The notes beneath the pieces are model-generated. The model searched no databases. It was not told the origin of the DNA and was given only the letters and a program-made list of their open reading frames with translations. A stretch of DNA of 40,300 nt. Source: a bacterium (lineage in GTDB: Bacteria > Vulcanimicrobiota > Xenobia > Xenobiales > Xenobiaceae). The translations under genes were made by a program, and so were the position numbers. Every line of letters begins with the position of its first letter. Within the stretch, counting starts at the first letter, position 1. The stretch lies in assembly GCA_022839105.1 (NCBI GenBank), contig JALHDH010000014.1, positions 1 through 40,300 of the forward strand, given 5' to 3'. Positions 15,329 through 22,437 of the stretch are shown piece after piece.

Positions 15329-16630
15329 ATTTCCGCCGCCCGTCCCCTCTCAGCAGCCCTGTATGCCAAAGCCCGGCAGCTCATGCCGGGAGGCGTCTCC
15401 AGCCCCGTGCGCGCCTTTGGCGCCGTGGGAGGCGAACCCGTGGTCTTCGCCTCGGGAGCCGGGCCCTGGATCACGGACGTGGATGGCCACGCCTGCCTGG
15501 ACCTGGTGGGTTCCTGGGGCCCCCTGATCCTGGGCCATGCCCATCCCGAGGTGCTCGAGGCGGTCTGTCAGGCAGCCAGCCGGGGCCTCTCCTTCGGAGC
15601 CACCTGTCCGGCCGAAATCGAACTGGTCGAAGAGGTCCGCGCGGCCTTCCCGTCGATGGAACTGGTCCGGCTGGTCTCATCGGGGACCGAGGCGACCATG
15701 AGCGCCCTGCGCCTGGCCCGGGGCTTCACCGGCCGGGACCGCATCGTGAAGTTCGAGGGCTGCTACCATGGGCACTCGGATGGCCTTCTGGTGAAGGCCG
15801 GCTCGGGCGCAACCACCTTCGGGACGCCCGACTCCGCCGGCGTTCCCGCCGAGGTGGCCCGCCAGACGGTGACCCTGCCCTACAACGACGCCGACGCCCT
15901 GGATCGCCTGCTCTCCAACCACGGCACGGAGTTCGCTGCGGTGATCCTCGAACCGGTGGCCGGGAACATGGGGTTGGTCCCCCCGGTCGAGGGCTTCCTG
16001 GAGCGCCTCCGGGAACTGACCCGCCAGCACGGGGTCCTTCTGGTCTTCGACGAGGTGATGACCGGCTTCCGCCTGGCCTTCGGAGGGGCCCAGGAGCTCT
16101 ATGGGATCCGGCCGGACCTGACCTGTCTGGGCAAGGTCCTGGGCGGAGGCATGCCGGTGGCCGCCTATGGCGGGCGCCGCGAGATCATGGAGCGCGTCGC
16201 CCCCCTGGGCCCGGTCTACCAGGCCGGAACCCTCTCGGGGAACCCGGTCTCGGTGGCCGCCGGACTGGCCACCTTGCGGATCCTGCGCAGGACCCCCGGG
16301 ATCTATCAGCGCCTGGAGGAGACCGGCGCCCGACTGGAGGCCGGCCTGAAGGAGAGCGCCCGGCGCCTGGACATGAAGGTCCGGATGCAGCGCGTGGGTT
16401 CGATGCTGACCTGGTTCTTCACCGATCGACCGGTCCACGACCTTGCCGGGGCCCGGGGCTGCGACACCGCGGCCTTCGGACGCTTCTTCCGGGGCATGCT
16501 GGCCCGAGGGGTCTATCTTCCCCCCTCCCAGTTCGAAGCGGCCTTCCTTTCGGCCGCCTTGGGCGAAACCGAGGTCGACAGGGTGCTTGAGGCCGTCGAG
16601 GAGACCCTGGCGGAGATGGCCCGCTCGTGA
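15329..16630 (+). CDS. hemL: glutamate-1-semialdehyde 2,1-aminomutase, probable ATT start
   Basis: HemL converts glutamate-1-semialdehyde to 5-aminolevulinate in the C5 route to heme and other tetrapyrroles. Motifs: L-M-P-G-G-V-S-S-P-V-R-A-F, S-S-G-T-E-A-T-M-S-A-L-R-L-A-R, F-E-G-C-Y-H-G-H-S-D, F-D-E-V-M-T-G-F-R, and the PLP lysine K269 in C-L-G-K-V-L-G-G-G-M-P. No ATG, GTG or TTG exists upstream of Met19 (ATG 15383) in this frame, but the family N-terminal helix (A-L-Y-A-K-A-R-Q-L) is encoded there. AGGAGG at 15315-15320 lies 8 bases before an ATT codon at 15329. Starting there gives 433 residues, the normal family length. The ATT start is inferred; a base error turning ATG into ATT is the alternative. 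Confidence 0.93.
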   Translation: MSAARPLSAALYAKARQLMPGGVSSPVRAFGAVGGEPVVFASGAGPWITDVDGHACLDLVGSWGPLILGHAHPEVLEAVCQAASRGLSFGATCPAEIELVEEVRAAFPSMELVRLVSSGTEATMSALRLARGFTGRDRIVKFEGCYHGHSDGLLVKAGSGATTFGTPDSAGVPAEVARQTVTLPYNDADALDRLLSNHGTEFAAVILEPVAGNMGLVPPVEGFLERLRELTRQHGVLLVFDEVMTGFRLAFGGAQELYGIRPDLTCLGKVLGGGMPVAAYGGRREIMERVAPLGPVYQAGTLSGNPVSVAAGLATLRILRRTPGIYQRLEETGARLEAGLKESARRLDMKVRMQRVGSMLTWFFTDRPVHDLAGARGCDTAAFGRFFRGMLARGVYLPPSQFEAAFLSAALGETEVDRVLEAVEETLAEMARS

Positions 16631-17613
16631 ACGACCCGGCCCTCTTGACCCCTCCCTTCAGGGCCCTGGAGGAGGACCTGCGCCAGGTCGAAACCTGCCT
16701 GGAGGAGATCCTTCAGCGCAAGGGGGGGGCCGTGCGCCCGGCGGGAGAAGCCCTGTTCCGGGGAGGCGGCAAGAGGATCCGCCCGGCCCTGGTGCTCTGG
16801 TCCTCCCGGATCCTGGGAGCCCGCCCCCCGGCGGCCCTGCCGATCGCGGCCGCCGTCGAGATGGTGCACGGGGCCTCGCTCCTGCACGACGACGTGATCG
16901 ACCAGACCACCCTGCGACGCGGCCAGGACACCCTGAACGCCCTGCGTGGCAACCGCTACACGGTGCTCCTGGGCGACTTCCTGCTGACCCAGGCCCTGGA
17001 GACGGTCTGCGAGGTCGGTCAGGTCCGGCTGGTCCGGGTGGTCTCGGACGCGGTGGCCGAGATGACCCTGGGCCAGATCCTGGAACTGCAGCATCAAGGC
17101 GACCTGCAGACCAGCACCCGGGAGTACCTGCGCATCATCGACGGCAAGACGGCCTCGCTGATGGCCGCCGGCTGCATGCTGGGCGGGTTGCTGGCCGGGG
17201 CTGAAGAATCCCAGGTCCAGGCCCTGGGCCGATATGGCCGTCACGTCGGCCTGGCCTTCCAGATCATCGATGATGTCCTGGACTACTGGGGAGATCCGGC
17301 AACCCTGGGGAAGCCCGTGGGCTCGGATCTGGCCGAGCGGAAGTTCACGCTTCCCATCCTGCTGGCCCTGGAGAAGGCCGACGACCTCCAGCGGGCGCGC
17401 CTGACCCGGTTGCTGGAAGCCCCGGTCCTGGACGGGCAGCCCTTCACCGAGATCCTCTCGCTCCTGGAGGACCTGGGTTCCAGGGCTCGATCCCAGGAGA
17501 TGGCCATGGAGCAGGCCCGGTTGGCCCTGGAGCACCTGGAGCGCTTGCCGCCGGGAGGCGCCCGCGAGGACCTGGCCCGGCTGCCCGGCTTCCTGACCCT
17601 GCGGGACCACTGA
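16627..17613 (+). CDS. all-trans polyprenyl diphosphate synthase
   Basis: A 328-residue trans-isoprenyl diphosphate synthase that extends allylic diphosphates with isopentenyl diphosphate. Key motifs: G-G-G-K-R-I-R-P at 46-53, first Asp-rich motif D-D-V-I-D at 88-92, lysine of G-K-T-A-S-L at 174, and second Asp-rich motif D-D-V-L-D at 215-219. The first motif has two residues between the Asp pair and the last Asp, as in medium/long-chain enzymes such as IspB or HepT, so a quinone side chain is the likely product. GTG 16627 overlaps the hemL stop by 4 bases. Its place just before the nuo operon fits a role in supplying respiratory quinone. Chain length cannot be read. Confidence 0.9.
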   Translation: MNDPALLTPPFRALEEDLRQVETCLEEILQRKGGAVRPAGEALFRGGGKRIRPALVLWSSRILGARPPAALPIAAAVEMVHGASLLHDDVIDQTTLRRGQDTLNALRGNRYTVLLGDFLLTQALETVCEVGQVRLVRVVSDAVAEMTLGQILELQHQGDLQTSTREYLRIIDGKTASLMAAGCMLGGLLAGAEESQVQALGRYGRHVGLAFQIIDDVLDYWGDPATLGKPVGSDLAERKFTLPILLALEKADDLQRARLTRLLEAPVLDGQPFTEILSLLEDLGSRARSQEMAMEQARLALEHLERLPPGGAREDLARLPGFLTLRDH

Positions 17614-17754
17614 AGGACATGCCCTGGAAAGGGCTCTCCGAGTGCGGGCAGACTCTGCGCGAGATCATACCCCGCGCCCGGACAGGCAAGGAGAATGACT
17701 TCCTGGAGGAGGGGCTGACCGATTCCGAGGTGAGCCCCGGGAAGAGACCCGAAG

Positions 17755-18129
17755 ATGCAGAACAGCAACGGCGCATATATCGCCCTCTTCCTGGTGGCCG
17801 GGGCGATCTTCGTCCTGAGCGTGGTCACCCTGTCCAGGCTTCTGGCGCCCTCCCGCCCGGGATCGTCCAAGCGGCGGCCCTATGAGTGCGGCGAGGTTCC
17901 CACCACGGGAGCCTGGGTCCAGTTCAACGTCCGCTACTATCTCTTCGCGATGATCTTCGTCCTCTTCGATGTGGAGGCCGCCTTCCTGATCCCCTGGGCG
18001 GTGGCCTTCCGGACGATGGTGGACGACGGGATGCTCCTGCTGGCCGCGGTGGATGTCCTGGTCTTCCTGGGAGTGCTCGGCTCGGCCCTGGCCTATGCCT
18101 GGAGAAAGGGGGCCCTGAAATGGGTCTGA
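17755..18129 (+). CDS. nuoA: NADH-quinone oxidoreductase subunit A
   Basis: A 124-residue NuoA, a membrane subunit of complex I near the quinone site. It has three membrane helices (about 8-30, 62-84, 93-114) and the conserved loop R-P-Y-E-C-G-E, whose cysteine lies in the region that moves between active and resting states, and F-D-V-E-A-A-F-L with the conserved acidic pair. It is the first gene of the operon; 141 bases separate it from the prenyl synthase gene, and no convincing promoter was found there. The end overlaps nuoB by 10 bases. Confidence 0.95.
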   Translation: MQNSNGAYIALFLVAGAIFVLSVVTLSRLLAPSRPGSSKRRPYECGEVPTTGAWVQFNVRYYLFAMIFVLFDVEAAFLIPWAVAFRTMVDDGMLLLAAVDVLVFLGVLGSALAYAWRKGALKWV

Positions 18130-18716
18130 TGGATCGAATCCCGGCCTACGTCGACCGCCTGCCCGGAGGCAGCGTGGTGATGGCTCCGGTGGACTGGGCG
18201 ATCAACGAGGTGCAGGCCTCGTCGATGTGGTACATGCTCTTCGGGCTGGCCTGCTGCGCCATCGAGTTGATGGCCACGGGGGCGGCCCGCTACGACTTCG
18301 ACCGCCTGGGGATGATCTTCCGGGCCACTCCGCGTCAATCCGACCTGATGATCGTGGCCGGGACCCTGACCCTGAAGATGGCCCCCCGGGTGAAGCTCCT
18401 GCACGAGCAGATGGCCGAACCGCGCTACGTGATCGCCATGGGCGGGTGCACCACCTACGGCGGGCCCTTCTATCACGACGGCTACTCGGTGCTCAAGGGC
18501 GTGGACAAGATCATCCCGGTGGACGTCTTCATCGCCGGCTGCCCTCCCCGACCCGAGGCCCTGCTCAACGGCTGTCTGGCCATGCAGGAGAAGATCCGCA
18601 GGAACAAGCTGGGCCAGCCTCGCGGTCCGGCCATCCACATCCCCCCCACGGCAGGCCGGTTCTCCATCCCCTCAGGGAGCCCCCCATCCGAGCGCGATCC
18701 GCAGATCCCAGGTTGA
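18120..18716 (+). CDS. nuoB: NADH-quinone oxidoreductase subunit B
   Basis: A 198-residue NuoB, carrying the last iron-sulfur cluster (N2) that passes electrons to quinone. Cluster ligands are visible: the paired cysteines in G-L-A-C-C-A-I-E-L-M, one in M-G-G-C-T-T-Y-G-G and one in A-G-C-P-P-R-P-E-A. A Pro/Ser-rich tail follows the conserved core. The chosen ATG 18120 is preceded by GAGAAAGGGGG at good spacing; ATG 18129 is the alternative. Since nuoI is not in this cluster, this is the only iron-sulfur subunit encoded here. Confidence 0.96.
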   Translation: MGLMDRIPAYVDRLPGGSVVMAPVDWAINEVQASSMWYMLFGLACCAIELMATGAARYDFDRLGMIFRATPRQSDLMIVAGTLTLKMAPRVKLLHEQMAEPRYVIAMGGCTTYGGPFYHDGYSVLKGVDKIIPVDVFIAGCPPRPEALLNGCLAMQEKIRRNKLGQPRGPAIHIPPTAGRFSIPSGSPPSERDPQIPG

Positions 18717-18729
18717 CCCAAGGAGCGGC

Positions 18730-19194
18730 ATGAGCCCCGACGAGTTTCTCCCCACCCTCAAGACCCGATTCCCCGAGGTCGAGTTCCAGCTCGATCCCCT
18801 GAATCCCCGGGCGCTGAAGATGTCGGCCTCGGGGGTCCCGGAGGTCTTCGCCTGGTTGCGGGATGCGCCCGAGGCGGCGATGGAGTTTCTGGAGTTCAGC
18901 ACCGCGGTCGACCATCCCCCGGATCGCCTCGAGCTGGTCTATAGCCTGTACTCCTACACCCACCGCCACCGCCTGGTCCTGAAGGTGGACCTTCCCCGCC
19001 ACGCCCCCACCATCCCCACGCTCGCGCACCTCTGGCAGAACGCCGACTGGAACGAACGGGAGATCTACGACCTGTTCGGGGTCTTCTTCAGCGGACATCC
19101 GGATCTGCGCCGGCTGATGATGCCGGAGGACTGGGAAGGGCACCCCCTGCGCAAGGACTACAGCCACCCGAACCTGACCCCCCGCCCCGATTGA
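18730..19194 (+). CDS. nuoC: NADH-quinone oxidoreductase subunit C
   Basis: A 154-residue NuoC (30 kDa subunit family), a peripheral-arm subunit that packs against NuoD. The signature is present: W-N-E-R-E-I-Y-D-L-F-G-V-F-F-S-G-H-P-D-L-R-R-L-M-x-x-E-D-W-E-G-H-P-L-R-K-D-Y in the C-terminal third. AAGGAG at 18720-18725 lies 4 bases before ATG 18730. NuoC and NuoD are separate genes here, not fused as in enterobacteria. Confidence 0.95.
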   Translation: MSPDEFLPTLKTRFPEVEFQLDPLNPRALKMSASGVPEVFAWLRDAPEAAMEFLEFSTAVDHPPDRLELVYSLYSYTHRHRLVLKVDLPRHAPTIPTLAHLWQNADWNEREIYDLFGVFFSGHPDLRRLMMPEDWEGHPLRKDYSHPNLTPRPD

Positions 19195-19206
19195 CAGGAT
19201 GATCCG

Positions 19207-20331
19207 ATGATGAGACAGTTTCCAGCCAATCCCGACCTGACGGTCGAAGAATTCGAGCTGAACATGGGCCCCCAGCACCCCTCCACCCATGGGGTCCTGC
19301 GCCTGGTGCTGACCATGGACGGCGAGAGGGTGGTCCGCTGCAAGCCCGTGGTCGGCTACCTGCACCGCTCGATCGAGAAGATGGCCGAGAACCGGACCTA
19401 CACCCAGGTCATCCCGGTCACCGATCGCCTGGACTACTGCACCTCGATGACCTCCAACTACGTCTACGTCATGGCGGTCGAGGATCTGGCCGATATCACG
19501 GCGCCGCCCCGGGCCCAGTACATCCGGGTGATCATGAGCGAGCTGAACCGGATCGCCTCACACCTTCTGTGGTATGGCACCTTCGCCCTGGAGGTCGGGG
19601 CCACGACTCCGTTCATCTATGGCTTCCGGGATCGCGAGAAGGTGCTGGATCTCTTCGAGTCCACCTGCGGAGCCCGCCTGCTGTACAACTACCTGCGGAT
19701 CGGCGGGGTTTCCAGGGATCTGCCTGAGGACTTCTGCGAGCGGATGCTGGCCTTCCTGGACGAGTGGGAGCCCTTGATCCGGGAGTACGAGGCCCTGCTG
19801 GACGAGAACCCGATCTTCTACAACCGGACGAAGAAGGTGGGGATCCTCTCCCCCGAGGCGGCCCTGACCTACGGGGTGAGCGGTCCCAACCTGCGCGCCT
19901 CCGGCATGGCTCGGGATGTCCGCCGCGAAGAGCCCTACGCGGTCTATCCCGACCTGGAATTCGACATCCCCGTGCGCACCGAGGGGGATGTCTTCGCGCG
20001 CTATCGGGTCCGCATGGAGGAACTCCGCCAGAGCGCCCGGATCCTGCGCCAATGCGCCGAGAAACTGCCCAAGGGGCCCTTCCTGGAACCCCAGCCCCTG
20101 CGCCTGGTCCTGCCGGAGGGCGAGACCTATGTCCACCTGGAATCTCCCCGGGGGGATATCGGCTGCCATCTGGTCTCGAAGGGCACCGACAAGCCCTACC
20201 GGTGCAAGTTCCGGACCCCCTCCTTCTGCCACATCGAGGTCTTCGAACACCTGGTCCGCGATTGCCTGATCCCCGACATCATGGCGATCTGTGCCAGCTT
20301 CGACGTGGTGCTTCCGGAAACCGACCGCTAG
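19207..20331 (+). CDS. nuoD: NADH-quinone oxidoreductase subunit D
   Basis: A 374-residue NuoD (49 kDa subunit), which with NuoB forms the quinone-reducing cavity. Typical features are N-M-G-P-Q-H-P-S-T-H-G near the start (the loop with the quinone-site histidine), Y-L-H-R-S-I-E-K-M-A-E, N-R-I-A-S-H-L-L-W, and the C-terminal S-P-R-G-D-I-G and F-D-V-V-L-P-E-T-D-R. The conserved end is close to the family ending V-F-G-E-V-D-R. The [NiFe]-hydrogenase metal ligands are absent, so it is a complex I subunit and not a hydrogenase. It is followed by a 46-base gap with a hairpin before nuoH. Confidence 0.95.
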   Translation: MMRQFPANPDLTVEEFELNMGPQHPSTHGVLRLVLTMDGERVVRCKPVVGYLHRSIEKMAENRTYTQVIPVTDRLDYCTSMTSNYVYVMAVEDLADITAPPRAQYIRVIMSELNRIASHLLWYGTFALEVGATTPFIYGFRDREKVLDLFESTCGARLLYNYLRIGGVSRDLPEDFCERMLAFLDEWEPLIREYEALLDENPIFYNRTKKVGILSPEAALTYGVSGPNLRASGMARDVRREEPYAVYPDLEFDIPVRTEGDVFARYRVRMEELRQSARILRQCAEKLPKGPFLEPQPLRLVLPEGETYVHLESPRGDIGCHLVSKGTDKPYRCKFRTPSFCHIEVFEHLVRDCLIPDIMAICASFDVVLPETDR

Positions 20332-20341
20332 TCCTATCACG

Positions 20342-20358
20342 GGTCGCCTCGGGCGACC
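20342..20358 (+). promoter_or_regulatory. hairpin between nuoD and nuoH
   Basis: Perfect 7-bp GC-rich stem GGTCGCC/GGCGACC with loop TCG in the only open gap between nuoD and nuoH, where nuoEFG lie in the standard gene order. No T-run follows, so it is more likely a processing or messenger-stability element than a terminator. Confidence 0.5.
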
Positions 20359-20377
20359 GGGAACTGCAGGAACGATC

Positions 20378-21544
20378 GTGGAGCCGATATTTGAACAGTT
20401 TGTCCGGGACCTGACCGGGGGCTTCCAGATCCCCTTCTGGGCCCCCATGCTGGTGAGCCTGGGACTGGTCCTGGCCTTCATCGCCCTCAACGCGATGTTC
20501 ATGATCTGGCTGGAGCGCAAGATCTGCGGAAGGATCCAGCGGCGCCTGGGCCCGATGCTGACCGGCCCCAAGGCCTGGGCCCGCTTCTCGATGTGGACCG
20601 GCGGCTGGTTCCAGACCCCCTGCGACTCGGTCAAGCTCCTGCTCAAGGAGGACATCGTCCCGGCCCAGGTCGACCGCTTCGGCTTCATGCTCGCGCCGGT
20701 CCTGATCTTCATGGCTGCGCTGGCGGTGTACGTGCCCCTGCCGATCTCCAGCACGGCCCATGGCCAGCCCTCCCCCATCGTGGTGGCCGTGGCCGACCTG
20801 GACATCGGTCTTCTGTACGTGGTGGCCATCACCACCCTGACGATCCTGGCGATCCTCACGGCCGGCTGGGCCTCCAACAACAAGTACAGCCTCCTGGGAG
20901 GCATGCGGGCCGGGGTCCAGATCCTCTCGTACGAGATCCCCATGCTCTTCGCCTTGATGGGCCCGATGGTCCTGGCCGGCTCGCTCTCGCTGGGGGACCT
21001 GGTCCTGGTCCAGCACGCAGGCCTCTTCGGCGTCCCCTTCCTGGGCTGGTTCCTGGTGCCAAGCTTCCTGGGCGCCGTGGTCTACCTGATCTGCGCGGTG
21101 GCCGAGACCAATCGCCCCCCCTTCGACATGCCCGAGGCCGAGCAGGAACTGGTGGCCGGCTTCAGCACCGAGTACACGGCCATGCGTTTCGCGATGTTCT
21201 ACCTGGCCGAATTCTCCAACACCTTCGTGGTGTGCATGATCTTCACGGCCGTCTTCCTGGGCGGGTGGACCCTCCCCGGCTTCGTGCCCCCCGGCTCGCT
21301 CAACCTGGGCTTCTTCCATCTGCCCTACTTCGATCTTCTGGCCGGGATGGCGATCTTCTTCGCCAAGGCCTATGCGGTGGTTCTGCTCTTGATGTGGATC
21401 CGCTGGACCTTCCCGCGGCTGCGCCCGGACCACCTGATGACCTTCGGATGGAAGTTCCTGCTGCCCCTCTCCTTCCTGAACCTCTTGATCTGCACCGTCC
21501 TGGCCGCGGTCCAGCAGATCTACTTTGGAGGCAACCCCGGATGA
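20378..21544 (+). CDS. nuoH: NADH-quinone oxidoreductase subunit H
   Basis: A 388-residue NuoH, the membrane subunit joining the quinone site to the proton channel. It has about eight or nine membrane helices. Family motifs are L-E-R-K-I-C-G-R-I-Q-R-R-L-G-P after the first helix, a conserved acidic loop A-E-T-N-R-P-P-F-D-M-P-E-A-E-Q-E-L-V-A-G, and S-T-E-Y-T-A-M-R-F-A-M-F-Y-L-A-E-F. The start is GTG 20378 with AGGA 7 bases upstream; the frame is open to 20291 but that part overlaps nuoD and is not homologous. The stop overlaps nuoJ by 4 bases, so there is no room for nuoI in its usual position. Confidence 0.95.
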   Translation: MEPIFEQFVRDLTGGFQIPFWAPMLVSLGLVLAFIALNAMFMIWLERKICGRIQRRLGPMLTGPKAWARFSMWTGGWFQTPCDSVKLLLKEDIVPAQVDRFGFMLAPVLIFMAALAVYVPLPISSTAHGQPSPIVVAVADLDIGLLYVVAITTLTILAILTAGWASNNKYSLLGGMRAGVQILSYEIPMLFALMGPMVLAGSLSLGDLVLVQHAGLFGVPFLGWFLVPSFLGAVVYLICAVAETNRPPFDMPEAEQELVAGFSTEYTAMRFAMFYLAEFSNTFVVCMIFTAVFLGGWTLPGFVPPGSLNLGFFHLPYFDLLAGMAIFFAKAYAVVLLLMWIRWTFPRLRPDHLMTFGWKFLLPLSFLNLLICTVLAAVQQIYFGGNPG

Positions 21545-22128
21545 TCTTCGACCCCAACCCCGTGGCCTTCTGGTTGCTTGCGGCCATGGTGACCGGATGC
21601 GCCCTGGCCGTGATCCGGGCCCACAAGCTGTACCATGCCGGGCTGGCCCTGGTGGGCACGCTCTTCGGAGTGGCTGGCCTGTACGGGCTCCTGCAGGTCT
21701 GGTTCCTGGCCGGAGTGCAGGTCCTGGTGTACGTCGGGGCCATCGTGATCCTGCTCCTGTTCGCGATCATGCTGACCCACCACATGATGACCCCGAATCT
21801 CAAGACCCTGAGCACCCAGCCCTGGACCGCCGCAGCCATGTGCCTGATGCTGCTGGCCGTCCTCCTGGGTGGCATCCTGAGTTCCACCTGGCAGACCGCC
21901 CCAGACACGACCGTCTACCCGACCTGGACTTCGCAGAGCGGATTCCAGGTGGCAGAAGCCATTCCCAGCGTCAAGGCCCTGGGCTTCCGCCTGCTGGACC
22001 CCTTCACCCTGCCCTTCGAAATGGTTTCGGTGCTGATCCTGGTGGCGATGATCGCCGCCCTGGCCGTCGCCCGCAAGCCCCCGACCCCGGAGGACCCGGC
22101 TGAAGGGTGCGAGGAGGTGGTCCCGTGA
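21541..22128 (+). CDS. nuoJ: NADH-quinone oxidoreductase subunit J
   Basis: A 195-residue NuoJ, a five-helix membrane subunit between the quinone module and the antiporter-like subunits. The conserved third helix is clear: V-Q-V-L-V-Y-V-G-A-I-V-I-L-L-L-F-A-I-M-L, with the pi-bulge helix that twists during coupling. The C-terminal helix is followed by an acidic tail. ATG 21541 overlaps the nuoH stop; the end overlaps nuoK in GTGA. Confidence 0.94.
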   Translation: MIFDPNPVAFWLLAAMVTGCALAVIRAHKLYHAGLALVGTLFGVAGLYGLLQVWFLAGVQVLVYVGAIVILLLFAIMLTHHMMTPNLKTLSTQPWTAAAMCLMLLAVLLGGILSSTWQTAPDTTVYPTWTSQSGFQVAEAIPSVKALGFRLLDPFTLPFEMVSVLILVAMIAALAVARKPPTPEDPAEGCEEVVP

Positions 22129-22433
22129 GCCCCATCGGACTCAACCACTTCCTGGGCCTGGGCGCGGTCCTCTTCTGTCTGGGCGCCTACGGGGTCCTGA
22201 CCCGACGCAACGCGATCGCGGTCCTGATGAGCCTGGAGTTGATGTTCAACGCGGTCAACCTGAACCTGGTGGCCTTCGCCCGCTTCCTGCCCAACCTCGA
22301 CGGGGTGGTGCTGGCGGTCTTCGTGATCGCCGTGGCCGCCGCCGAGGCGGCCGTCGGCGTGGCCCTGGTCCTCTCGATCTACCGCAACTTCCGCCACATC
22401 GACCTGGATCAGGTCGATACGATGAAAGGCTAG
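22125..22433 (+). CDS. nuoK: NADH-quinone oxidoreductase subunit K
   Basis: A 102-residue NuoK with three membrane helices, the normal size. Both conserved membrane glutamates of the E-channel are visible, in M-S-L-E-L-M-F-N-A-V-N-L and in A-A-A-E-A-A-V-G-V-A-L. GTG 22125 is chosen because GAGGAGG at 22111-22117 is 7 bases upstream and the start forms GTGA with the nuoJ stop; the frame is open a little further upstream. Confidence 0.95.
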   Translation: MSPIGLNHFLGLGAVLFCLGAYGVLTRRNAIAVLMSLELMFNAVNLNLVAFARFLPNLDGVVLAVFVIAVAAAEAAVGVALVLSIYRNFRHIDLDQVDTMKG

Positions 22434-22437
22434 CCCC

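Noticed and set aside
17695..17718. A seven-codon leader peptide upstream of nuoA with AAGGAG before it
   Set aside because: The ribosome binding site is only 2 bases from the ATG and the peptide shows no regulatory pattern; probably chance.
21400..21700. A hidden nuoI between nuoH and nuoJ
   Set aside because: The two genes overlap by 4 bases and no frame here shows the C-x-x-C-x-x-C-x-x-x-C-P pattern of a ferredoxin-like subunit.
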